Assembly: GCA_002005505.1 (NCBI GenBank)
Contig: KV908428.1
Coordinates: forward strand, 268,199 to 313,198
Origin: Botryococcus braunii
Taxonomy: Eukaryota; Chlorophyta; Trebouxiophyceae
Direction of reading: 5' to 3'
DNA length: 45,000 bases
Part shown: positions 35,250 to 44,060 of the stretch, piece after piece
How the letters are laid out: every line of letters starts with the position of its first letter
Numbering within the stretch: position 1 is the first letter of the stretch
Program-made: the position numbers and the translations under genes
Notes under the pieces: model-generated
What the model saw: the letters and a program-made list of their open reading frames with translations, nothing else
Told to the model about the DNA's origin: nothing
Databases searched by the model: none

Positions 35250-38200
35250 GCAAGTCCTGCTCTGATCTTTGGCCCCTTCTTGTCTAGTTGCATTACTTTC
35301 GTATGTTCAGGATTCCACCAAATGTTGTTGTGTGTTTTTGAAGTCCTGTATCGCTCAAATTGGTGTACCAGTACTGTCGCTCCGTTACACAATTGAATAA
35401 ACAAGTCAGAGACATGAGCAATAACTGCTGCATATCCACTGTTAAGACCTGGAGGGTGTCTTTTCTTAAAGATTCTGGGATCACAGTTATTACAATAAGG
35501 TGGAAGCACCCAATTTTGGCGCACGTGCTGCCAACTTCTCGTTCCCTGGAAGCCCGTCCTATTGGCCACTTCCTGTCTTGCAGGTCAGCACGCTGTAGGT
35601 GCGCAAGTCTCCAGCAGTCCTTCCAATCTTCCAACCCCAAAGAAACAACGGAAAGCTCGAACACAACCTTCCCCATCAGCCGTGGAGGAGTTGCTAACCC
35701 CACAGCTGAAGGACCGAGTCAGCAAGATCATACCAGGAAGCAAACAAAGAACCACATCTTTGCCACTCGCGTCAGCTCAACCTTGCCTCCCCATCGTTAC
35801 CCCAGTCGTGGCATCCCACACCCTACCCCCAATCATAGCTTGGACACCAGAGTGTCTGCAAACAGCGTCAGCTCATCTTGCCTCTGTGGATCCCAGTACG
35901 CCCCTTTGGGTACTTTCCCCCTTGTTGTTGTCGTCCCTTCCTTGCTTCTTCACCAGTGTGTCTGCAAACAGCGTCAGCTCATCTTGCCTCTGTGGATCCC
36001 AGTACGCCCCTTTGGGTACTTTCCCCCTTGTTGTTGTTGTCCCTTCCTTTCTTCTTCACCAGAGTGTCTGCACCCAGAGTCAGCTCATCTTGCCTCGATC
36101 GGTCCCAGTGCGCTCTTTTGGGTACTTCCCCCTTGTTGTTGTTGTCCCTTCCTTTCTTCTTCACCAGAGTGTCTGCAGACAGCGTCAGCTCATCTTGCCT
36201 TTGTGGATCCCAGTACGCCCCTTTGGGTACTTTCCCCCTTCTTGTGGTCGTCTTATTCTCTCTCCTTTGCTGTCGGGGCCTGTGGCTGGGTGGGGCCTGC
36301 ATGCTATGTCTGGGTGCCCAATTCTGCGCTGACATGAGCTCATCAGCCTCTGTCCTCCTTGCATCAGATGTGAGGGCCCCAACCCCCAGCGCCCGTTCAT
36401 GTTTCCCACTAAGGCCCGTTGAACAGGCCTTTGGAAGTTAGAGGGGTGCTTTGAAACTAAGAACAATACCACTGCAAAATCCCCTCTCACCCATTTGGGC
36501 GTGTCGGTTGCTCGTCAATGCATTTTGTCCTTGAATATCTCACCATTTTTGAAAGGCTGGCACCTGTCAATTGTCTCTTGTTCTGCATTCGAAGGTTGAC
36601 GGCAGGCCTTGACGTACCGACAGAAGCAACTTTCAGAGCCAGGTTGGACAAGTGTGATTAGAACCATTTCCGACTCCTCTTCACCTTCTGGTTTAGCGCT
36701 TGTCGTGTGACTAACGCCGCGCAACTTTGCCTCTCGGATGACTTATGCCCCACAGCTTTCGCTGTCAGATGACTAATGTCCCCCAACTTTGCCTGCCTTA
36801 CGACGAATGTCCCACAGCTTTGGCTGTGCAGGGCTGGCGCCGCTCATAGCAGAGCATGGGATTCCCGAGCGCCTGCTGCCGAAGGGCTTTGACAATATGT
36901 TCGCCACTTTGGCCCGCAGCATCGTGTATCAGCAGCTTGCTGGCAGTGCAGCGCTCAAAATCTACGAGCGTTTCCTTGATGTCTGCCAGGTTGCTTGGCC
37001 CCTCCCTTACAGTGGGTTTCCTTGATGTCTGCCAGGTTGCTTGGCCCCTCCCTTACAGTGGGTTTCCTTGATGTCTGCCAGGTTGCTTGGCCCCTCCCTT
37101 ACAGTGGGTTTCCTTGATGTCTGTCAGGTTGCTTGGCCCCTCCCTTACACTGGGTTTCCTTGATGTCTGCCAGGTTGCTTGGCCCCTCCCTTACACTGGG
37201 TTTCCTTGATGTCTGCCAGGTTGCTTGGCCCCTCCCTTACACTGGGTTTCCTTGATGTCTGCCAGGTTGCTTGGCCCCTCCCTTACACTGGGTTTCCTTG
37301 ATGTCTGCCAGGTTGCTTGGCCCCTCCCTTACAGTGGGTTTCCTTGATGTCTGCCAGGTTGCTTGGCCCCTCCCTTACAGTGGGTTTCCTTGATGTCTGC
37401 CAGGTTGCTTGGCCCCTCCCTTACAGTGGGTTTCCTTGATGTCTGCCAGGTTGCTTGGCCCCTCCCTTACACTGGGTTTCCTTGATGTCTGCCAGGTTGC
37501 TTGGCCCCTCCCTTACACTGGGTTTCCTTGATGTCTGCCAGGTTGCTTGGCCCCTCCCTTAAACTGGGTTTCCTTGATGTCTGCCAGGTTGCTTGGCCCC
37601 TCCCTTACACTGGGTTTCCTTGATGTCTGCCAGGTTGCTTGGCCCCTCCCTTACAGTGGGTTTCCTTGATGTCTGCCAGGTTGCTTGGCCCCTCCCTTAC
37701 AGTGGGTTTCCTTGATGTCTGCCAGGTTGCTTGGCCCCTCCCTTACAGTGGGTTTCCTTGATGTCTGCCAGGTTGCTTGGCCCCTCCCTTACACTGGGTT
37801 TCCTTGATGTCTGCCAGGTTGCTTGGCCCCTCCCTTACACTGGGTTTCCTTGATGTCTGCCAGGTTGCTTGGCCCCTCCCTTACACTGGGTTTCCTTGAT
37901 GTCTGCCAGGTTGCTTGGCCCCTCCCTTACACTGGGTTTCCTTGATGTCTGCCATGCTGGTTGTCCCCTCCCTTACACTGGGTTTCCTTGAGGTGCAATT
38001 CGGGGGGGAGACATGCATTTGATTCGCTTGAGCTTAACTAGGTAACTGAGTTTGGTACTCTCATCCGGTGGGACGTGTCCCTTCCAGGAGGGCTGGGCCT
38101 ACGCGTCCCGAGTCCACAGGCCATTTGGAGCACTCTTCCTGGAGGGAGATTTCATTCACTTGTTTGGCCAGGAGAGCTGTGAGGCTGAAAAGGAGTGGGT

Positions 38201-39037
38201 GGCATTGGACAGAGTCGAGACCCCGTGCAGGCAGCTGCCGTGTTGGCTGCCCCCCTGGCCAGCTTAAGAGGCTGCGGGCTCTCTGAGCGGAAGGCATCCT
38301 ACTTGCAGGACCTTGCACGTCACTTCTGTGAAGGGCACCTCTCTGACGAGCTGATTGCAGGTGAGTCCTGCAAGAGAGAGTTCTCTTAACATGAGGTACA
38401 GGATGCACATGTCAAGTATATGTCGAGGGCATGTTTGATGCTCTTACTTGGAGATGTCGATTGTACATTTGGTGCGCTAATTTGGGGATGTCAAGGGCAT
38501 GTTGGATGCTCTTACTTGGAGATGTCGAGGGCATATTTGATGCTCTTAATTGGAGATGTCGAGGGTATATTTGGTGCTCTTACTTGGAAATGTCAAGGGC
38601 ATTTTTGATGCTCTTACTTAGAGATGTCGAGGGCATATTTGATGCTCTTAATTGGAGATGTCGAGTGCATATTTGATGCTCTTAATTGGAGATGTCGAGG
38701 GTATATTTGGCGCTCTAATTTGGGGATGTCAAGGGCATGTTTGGTGCTCTTACTTGGAGATGTAGAGGGCATATTTGGTGCTCTTACTTGGATAAGTCGA
38801 GGGTATATTTGGTGCTCTAATTTGGGCATGTCGGGGGCATGCTTGGTGCTCTTAATTGGAGATTTCGAGGGCAAAGTTGGTGCTTGTACTTGGGACTATT
38901 TCGGTGGAATGCTCGTCCTCACATGGCCAACCTACACGCTAAGAAGGAGGCCAGAATCTCACAGGAGTTTTCTTAACTCCTGGGGGGTTTTGGTAACATG
39001 AGCTCTAGCTGTGTGTGAAAGGGGAAGGCAAAGTTTG

Positions 39038-39122
<85 letters not shown>

Positions 39123-42100
39123 CGCGCTTGCGTGCGTGAGTGTGGGTGTGGGTGTGCGCGTGCGTGTGCGCATGCGTGTGGGTATGTATATCTACATTCA
39201 CCCGTCGGGCTAGAACACGGCTTCGACTCAGAAACGTGTATGTGCAGAACGTCGCAACTCACCCCGTTCTATGTCTTCCCAGGACATTCATTCTTTCCAG
39301 TACGTAACTGTGATCTGTGGACACGTGCAGAGTTCAGTGACGAGGCGCTGGTCACGGAATTGACAAAGGTTAAAGGCATTGGTGAGTCCGCCATCCTTTC
39401 CTCCTCCCAGCTTCTGCTGCGGGCTCTGGCTGTGTTGAGGCTTTCACCCCCATTGGCATTGTTTCAGCCGAGCTTGCTGCTGGATGGTTGTGTTTTTCAT
39501 GCCCCAGCTTTCGAGGCTTTCGATTCAGCATGTACCTCCAAAGCATGGACGCTGTACAATTCGATACTATCTACAGCAATCCTTGTGTCCTCATGGTGCC
39601 GTCGTCTCTCCTTTTTGGGCCCCCTTTTCACGTTGTTGTAGTCTCTATCCTTTGGCTGCTTGCAGCCTGGAGATGCAAGCCACATGCCTGCTTTCCAGTT
39701 TTATGTGACTTTCACAGCATGGGACGGTGAGACAAGTGAGCTTGCACCCTGGAGATGCAAGCCACATGCTTGCTTTCAGATTCTAGGTGACTGTCACAGC
39801 ATGGGAAGATGAGACAAGCGAGAAAATGGGCAAGGTTGGTGTAAGGTTCGGGCAAGGCTGGGCAGGCAAGTTCGGGTAAGGTCCTGGCCCCACAGATTAG
39901 GTTCAGGTTCTCATGGCGGGAAGCATCGGGAGGAGGGGTTGATGGGGTAGCAAAGAGGGCATCGCACTTGCAACCTCGTGATTTTTGAGCACGCTGTTTT
40001 CGCTGCTCGTAACGGGCGGCCAGTGCTCGTTTTAGATACCGCGAAAACATTGCCGGTCCTCGTTCCGAGCGGAAGTTCGGGATGCCAACGCCGTCTGAGG
40101 CAAGTGATGAGCAGGCATTGCATTCGGGTGGCAGGGCGATGGACTGTGGACATGTTTGCGATGTTCCATCTGGGTCGCCCGGATGTGTTGCCGCTTGGAG
40201 ATTTAGCAGTGCGGAAGGGCATTGTTACGCTGTATGATCTGAAGGTGTGGGCACGTGCGCGGATGTCCATGTTTGTTGTGCTGCTGATTAATTGTACGCC
40301 GTGGCTACATTCATAGAAAGAATAAGCTGAACGGCTTTCTCATCCGTCTCTCCCCCTCCCCTCCCGCTCCCCGGCCCCCGGGGGGGGGGGGGGAGGCTTT
40401 TGTGCCGGTGTGGGTGCAAGCATGCCATTACATAGTTTGTTTAGGAGTTGTTGCTTTCTCATGTGGCAAGCAAGCCTTGTCTTCAAATTGATTGCAGGGA
40501 TTCCCCAAGTTCCTGGAGAGGCCAGAAAATCCCGCTTTCCCCCAGTTTTGGCCCCTTCGGCTCGTGCATCAAAGGCCTCACAACTCTTCCCTCAAGCCGT
40601 TGCTCGCGGGGCCCCACCCACCGACACCCACAACCCCCCCCCCCCCCACACACACACACACACACACCCGCCCACCCACCAACCCACCCCTGTTTTGTGG
40701 GCCGTTCCATTGCATAGTGGCAGTTGAAAGCCATGCTGGTTTCGTATTCTCCTCATAACACATGAAAGTGCAACCTGCAAAACAGCATGCAAGGCCAAAG
40801 TGACCCCTGCAAAACAGCATGTACGCCTTAAGTGACCCCCGAACCTTGTACGTAATGCATTGGGTTCCCTGAAAACTCCGCTGCCCTGCCCATCCCTCTT
40901 CACATGAATGGCTTTGAGGCTTGCGTTTCAAGCAATCTCATCATGGAACGTGGGCCCCTGCCATTGAGGCCGGGTTTTCTGGTTTTTGCTAAAATGATTT
41001 TTGATGCTATTACTGTAGCAGGAAAGAACCAAACTCTGTAGTCATTGACATAAATATGAAAGCACGTAAGGGACCATTCAATACCTTCAGTGGCAGGCAA
41101 AGGCTTATCCTTGACAAGCTATCCCCAAATTACGGGTGGAGATGATTTATGTAGTGGGGTGGCAGCATGCACCATGATCCCAAAGCGTTTCCACCGCGAG
41201 GCTTTTAGTGGGCAAGAATCAGCGGGCAAGTCTGCTGTGACAACTGCAGAGCCAAGCAGAGAAGATCCTTCTTTCAAGTGTGTCTTTTTTCGCCTGTAGC
41301 GCCCTCATTGTTTCTAATAGAGCAGAGGATCCTCTTGGAAAATTTATAAATTCGACCCGGGTGGTTGAACAGGGGACGCCTTCACTCGAAGCTCTCGAGG
41401 CAGTGGGGTCAAAGTGGGCACCCTACAGGTCTCTGGGGTCGTACTACATGTGGAAGGTGCGCCTGGCCCCGCCAGCTGGTCACCACAGAGACCGTGTCTG
41501 CAGGGAGCCCAGGGGCACGTGCGTGCACGCGCCCATGTGTGCAAGCAAGGGATGGGCAGAGGGGGATGCAGAAGAGCCAGGAGTTTAAGGGCAGGCTTAG
41601 GAGCAAGGAAAGGATGAGAGCGGGGTTTTTGGGGGGGGGGAAGGGGGAGCGGGGCGGGGTGGGTTGGAGGGGGAGTGGGATACGTTTGCGGAGTTTGGCT
41701 GCTGGTTGCAAGTGTGGTTTTGCGATTCCGGGCGTGGTTTCTTGGCTAACTCGTGCTGTCCGCTGGCACGTAGAAGCTTGAGTCCGTATACTGTCATACA
41801 CACATATGATATGGTAATACCGTCATACACACATATGATATGGTATACCGTCATACACACATGTGATATGGAATACCGTGATACACACATATGATATGGT
41901 ATACCGTCATACACACACATGATGCATCATGCAGCATGCATGCGTACAACTTTGCGCGCGAGTTTCCTGTTTCAGTTTTGAAAACGAAGGCGAGTGCCTT
42001 TACTCTGAAGCGCGTCAGTTTTGCACAAAAGTACGTACATTTATATACGCTACAAAGTGGCACAACATGCCGAAGTATACAGCTTTTATATGGAAGTGTG

Positions 42101-42343
42101 CAGTCGCGGCATTTGTTGCATTGTACATAAGTTGTGACACCACCATGAATGGAAGTTTGATTTTTCTGAGAATCTTGCATCTATTGTAGACAGGAAAAAC
42201 AGGGTTGGGGGGGGGGGGAATTTTTTGGTCGCATGGAATGAAGAAATCGATCTAACACATGATCCCTTTTCAATCCCTTTTGCTGAATTGCACAGGTGGT
42301 TACACCACGCTCGCCAAGCAAAGCAAAAGGTAAAAAGTCATGA
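35153..42343 (+). CDS. DNA-3-methyladenine glycosylase, AlkA-type HhH-GPD family, 8 exons
   Basis: This nuclear base-excision repair enzyme removes alkylated purines. Exons: 35153-35249, 35584-35895, 36832-36989, 38231-38360, 39331-39381, 40135-40244, 41373-41456, 42296-42343; total 990 nt, 329 residues, all phases consistent. The first about 120 residues are a Lys/Ser/Pro-rich tail (PKKQRKARTQPSPS). Then AHLASVDPRLAPLIAEHG, FATLARSIVYQQLAG (about 160-174), LSERKASYLQDLA, the helix-hairpin-helix LTKVKGIGRWTVDMF (about 243-257), LPLGDLAVRKG with catalytic Asp272, and YRSLGSYYMWK. A Lys-rich tail ends GKKS. Exons 3-7 are firm by homology. Exon 1 and its GC-AG intron rest on phase and signals only. 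The exon 3/4 join is about six residues shorter than I expect for the family. Confidence 0.9.
35584..35895 (+). CDS. Glycosylase exon 2
   Basis: After TGTCTTGCAG the frame encodes the basic Pro/Ser-rich tail and, at its end, ASAHLASVDP, which is the start of the catalytic fold. The donor is GATCCCA|GTACGC. The joined codon gives Arg and continues into LAPLIAEHG. The last 44 bases of this exon belong to the first unit of the 105-bp array. Confidence 0.8.
35852..36245 (+). repeat. Tandem array, unit 105-107 bp, made of exon 2 end plus 5' splice site
   Basis: Units start at 35852, 35957, 36064 and 36169 (last partial). Each contains the 44-base exon end (GTGTCTGCAAACAGCGTCAG to GATCCCA), the donor-like GTACGC/GTGCGC, and about 60 bases of pyrimidine-rich intron ending TTCTTCACCAG. 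Unit 1 supplies the end of exon 2; units 2-4 lie inside intron 2. Confidence 0.9.
36832..36989 (+). CDS. Glycosylase exon 3
   Basis: It starts after GGCTGTGCAG and encodes LAPLIAEHGIPERL, FATLARSIVYQQLAG and IYERFLDVCQ. The donor is CAG|GTTGCT. Its last 19 bases are the start of the 46-bp tandem array. Confidence 0.92.
36971..37995 (+). repeat. 46-bp minisatellite, 22 exact-length units, made of exon 3 end plus 5' splice site
   Basis: Units begin every 46 bases from 36971 to 37937, and a 13-base partial copy follows. Each unit has the 19-base exon end TTTCCTTGATGTCTGCCAG, the donor GTTGCTTGG, and CCCCTCCCTTACA(G/C)TGGG. Scoring the variable base gives G in units 1-3, C in 4-7, G in 8-10, C in 11-14, G in 15-17 and C in 18-22, a 7-unit (322-bp) super-repeat. 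Unit 4 (TGTCAGG), unit 13 (TTAAAC) and unit 22 (GCCATGCTGG) carry private changes. Confidence 0.97.
38231..38360 (+). CDS. Glycosylase exon 4
   Basis: The acceptor is CCCCGTGCAG and the donor TTGCAG|GTGAGT. It encodes AAVLAAPLASLRGCGLSERK and ASYLQDLARHFCEGHLSDEL, matching the family's GxSxRKAxYLxDLA region. Confidence 0.92.
38421..38896 (+). repeat. 34-bp minisatellite in glycosylase intron 4
   Basis: Fourteen units start every 34 bases from 38421 (TGTCGAGGGCATATTTGATG, then CTCTTACTTGGAGA). They are clearly diverged from one another. This unit does not match an exon of the gene. Confidence 0.92.
39040..39160 (+). repeat. GT microsatellite and CG alternating tract in glycosylase intron 4
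   Basis: (GT)n 39040-39114, then (GC)n to 39127 and mixed GTGC alternation. This is a typical Z-DNA-prone sequence. Confidence 0.95.
39331..39381 (+). CDS. Glycosylase exon 5 (first half of HhH)
   Basis: A 51-base exon after ACACGTGCAG, encoding FSDEALVTELTKVKGIG, with donor ATTG|GTGAGT. It carries the hairpin VKGIG. Confidence 0.92.
40135..40244 (+). CDS. Glycosylase exon 6 (catalytic Asp)
   Basis: After GGGTGGCAG it encodes RWTVDMFAMFHLGRPDVLPL and GDLAVRKGIVTLYDLK. The Asp in GDLAV is the conserved catalytic residue of HhH-GPD glycosylases. The donor is GAAG|GTGTGG. Confidence 0.93.
40378..40680 (+). repeat. G run, C run and CA tract in glycosylase intron 6
   Basis: A C/G homopolymer junction lies at 40376-40393. 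A C run followed by (CA)n covers 40633-40669. Confidence 0.85.
41373..41456 (+). CDS. Glycosylase exon 7
   Basis: The acceptor is GGTTGAACAG and the donor GGAAG|GTGCGC. It encodes GTPSLEALEAVGSKWAPYRS and LGSYYMWK, the conserved WxPYRSxGxxYMW segment. Confidence 0.92.
41786..41919 (+). repeat. 28-bp tandem repeat in glycosylase intron 7
   Basis: Nearly five copies of a unit like ATACCGTCATACACACATAT plus GATATGGT, spaced 28-29 bases apart. Confidence 0.9.
42296..42343 (+). CDS. Glycosylase exon 8 (C-terminal tail)
   Basis: After TTGCACAG it encodes VVTPRSPSKAKGKKS, then TGA. The phase matches exon 7, and a short Lys-rich tail is common in plant members of the family. This is inferred from signals and phase. 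Confidence 0.7.
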   Translation: MVTPRSPSKAKGKKS

Positions 42344-43230
42344 TATTCGTTGGACGTCGAGCTGGTGCAAATCCTGCAAGCACCCCAGAGTCGCAGGATA
42401 TGGCTTGACTGGGAGCTGAGTAAGTGCTTTGATTGCGTCGTAAGGGGCGAATTGGATGCTAGCATTTTTATTTTGCGCATCCCTGCCCTGGCTAACGATA
42501 ACAAACTCTGAAATATCCATTAGGTAACGGTCTCTATCTGCAGCCGACCTGAAGCTGTATAAGGGAGAAAAAAAACTCACACACAGAATGGAACTGAAGT
42601 AGGTCTAATCTGTTGAGCAATTGTCAGGTGTCAGCAATTACCCTGCGAGTGGCCTGGGGAGCTGCGTGCTTAGCTGCGTGATTGCTTGCTCTCTTCTTTC
42701 TTTTTTGTGTTGGCAGAAACTTGGGCACCTGTAATCGGTTTTTAGAATGAGGTATTATGTAGCGAATGCGTAGTTTGGGTTTAGTTTTGGGTTTGATTTT
42801 CCGACAGGGAAAGTTGGTGTGGACACAGGAAGATTAAGATGGTGTGCGTGCTTAGAAAGGCTGATGACCATAGAAGCTCTAGAGGGGCTGTGTTGCCGTG
42901 TGCTGAGCCTTAGGGCTGCTAGATGTCCTTTAGCTACTGCGATTTCGCGCTCTGCAGTGCATTAGCTTGGATTGTTTAATACCAAAGCAAATTTGGCTCA
43001 GATGTAGTTTCGGGTGTTGCCCACACCAGAGAAAGGAATTAACGCTGTTGCTCGCAGCATCTCCTACAGCATGTCGTGTCTTGACACGGGGGCAGAGCCA
43101 CGTTAGACAAAAGTCCAGGTATCACATGTATATGCCTGCTTGTGGTACACTCCAAAAGTGTACATGTATACCGCACGTACATTGATGTGGCATGCACGCA
43201 TGCAAACGTATACATATATCTGAGAAAAGG
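42344..43230. other. Downstream flank without recognised genes
   Basis: Only short ORFs without domains. It may contain the 3' untranslated region of the glycosylase gene. Confidence 0.4.
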
Positions 43231-43231
43231 G

Positions 43232-43355
43232 AGAGGGGGGCGAGGGGGGAGGGCGAGGAGGAGGAAGGGGGGGGGGAGAGAGAGGGAGGGAAAGAGAGGG
43301 AGGGAGGGGGGGAGGGAGGGGGGGAGGGAGGGAGGGGAGGGGAGGAGGGGGCGTT
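43232..43355 (+). repeat. Polypurine G-rich tract
   Basis: About 120 bases of almost pure G/A (GGGAGGG, GAGAGAG) ending GGAGGGGGCG. It could form G-quadruplex or triplex structures. Confidence 0.9.
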
Positions 43356-43991
43356 GAGGCGAGCTTGAGATTGAGATAATTTGAGCAGTGTCCTGTGATG
43401 AGTCCTTTCCTCGCACCGTAATCAAAATTGAGATCACTTTTAAAAGAGCTTGATGCAGTAACGTGGAAAGAACTGATTTTGCATCCACGAGAGTTCTTTG
43501 AGCTGCGGTACCCGGTGGAGCAGTCCGACTCTCTAGGGACTGGTCGAAATTTGATGGAAAAGAAAAGGGGGGGGGGAGTTGTGGCAGTACTCAGTATTCT
43601 AATGACATGGGATTAGTTGTGTGTGGTGCACATGCACCAAGCAAGAGTGTGGCGTGGAAGTGTGACATACATGTTGGAAAACATGGGCCAGCCGCCGATC
43701 CGGATGCCTCCTCTACTGTAATCAAACGGTTTTGCCATACATCATTTGCCAAAATTCCCTGGGTTTCGTATATGGTGAATGATCAAATGGTTTCTAGCAT
43801 CACTTCGTCAGTAAAAATTCCGAAAATCCATCTTGCCCCCAAAACCCTTTGAGCGGCCGCGAATTGGCACACCCGCACGTTTCTTTCCAGTACTGAAAGG
43901 CGGGTCACCCGCCGACTCGGGTCACCCGTGTCGGGTGCCGCCGCACCGTGCCACTCACTCGATTCCAGAATCGCGGCCAGCTATTCCGAAT
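43356..43991. other. Flank without recognised genes
   Basis: No domain-bearing ORF. Short GGGTCACCCG/GGGTGCCG words repeat at 43904-43943. Confidence 0.4.
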
Positions 43992-44060
43992 AGTACGATC
44001 GGATCGGCTCATCTCTGCCGAATAGCCTATTCGGCAGAGATGAGCCGATCCGATCGTACT
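43992..44060. repeat. Perfect 69-bp palindrome (34-bp arms, 1-bp centre)
   Basis: The left arm 43992-44025 (AGTACGATCGGATCGGCTCA to CCGAATAG), a single C at 44026, and the right arm 44027-44060 are exact reverse complements. Confidence 0.97.

Noticed and set aside
35029..35287. Plus-strand ORF 35084-35287 as a separate small gene
   Set aside because: Its second half is better explained as glycosylase exon 1 with a GC donor, and its first half has no support.
35360..36441. The 325- and 187-codon ORFs over the 105-bp array as independent genes
   Set aside because: They are other reading frames of the exon-derived array. Only the frame from 35584 to 35895 continues into glycosylase homology.
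36971..37995. Regular 46-bp repeats as a CRISPR array
   Set aside because: Units are contiguous with no unique spacers, and the window is eukaryotic.
38420..39001. ORFs with repeated MSRAYLMLLIGDVEG-type units
   Set aside because: They arise from the 34-bp array, whose period is not a multiple of three. They lie inside an intron.
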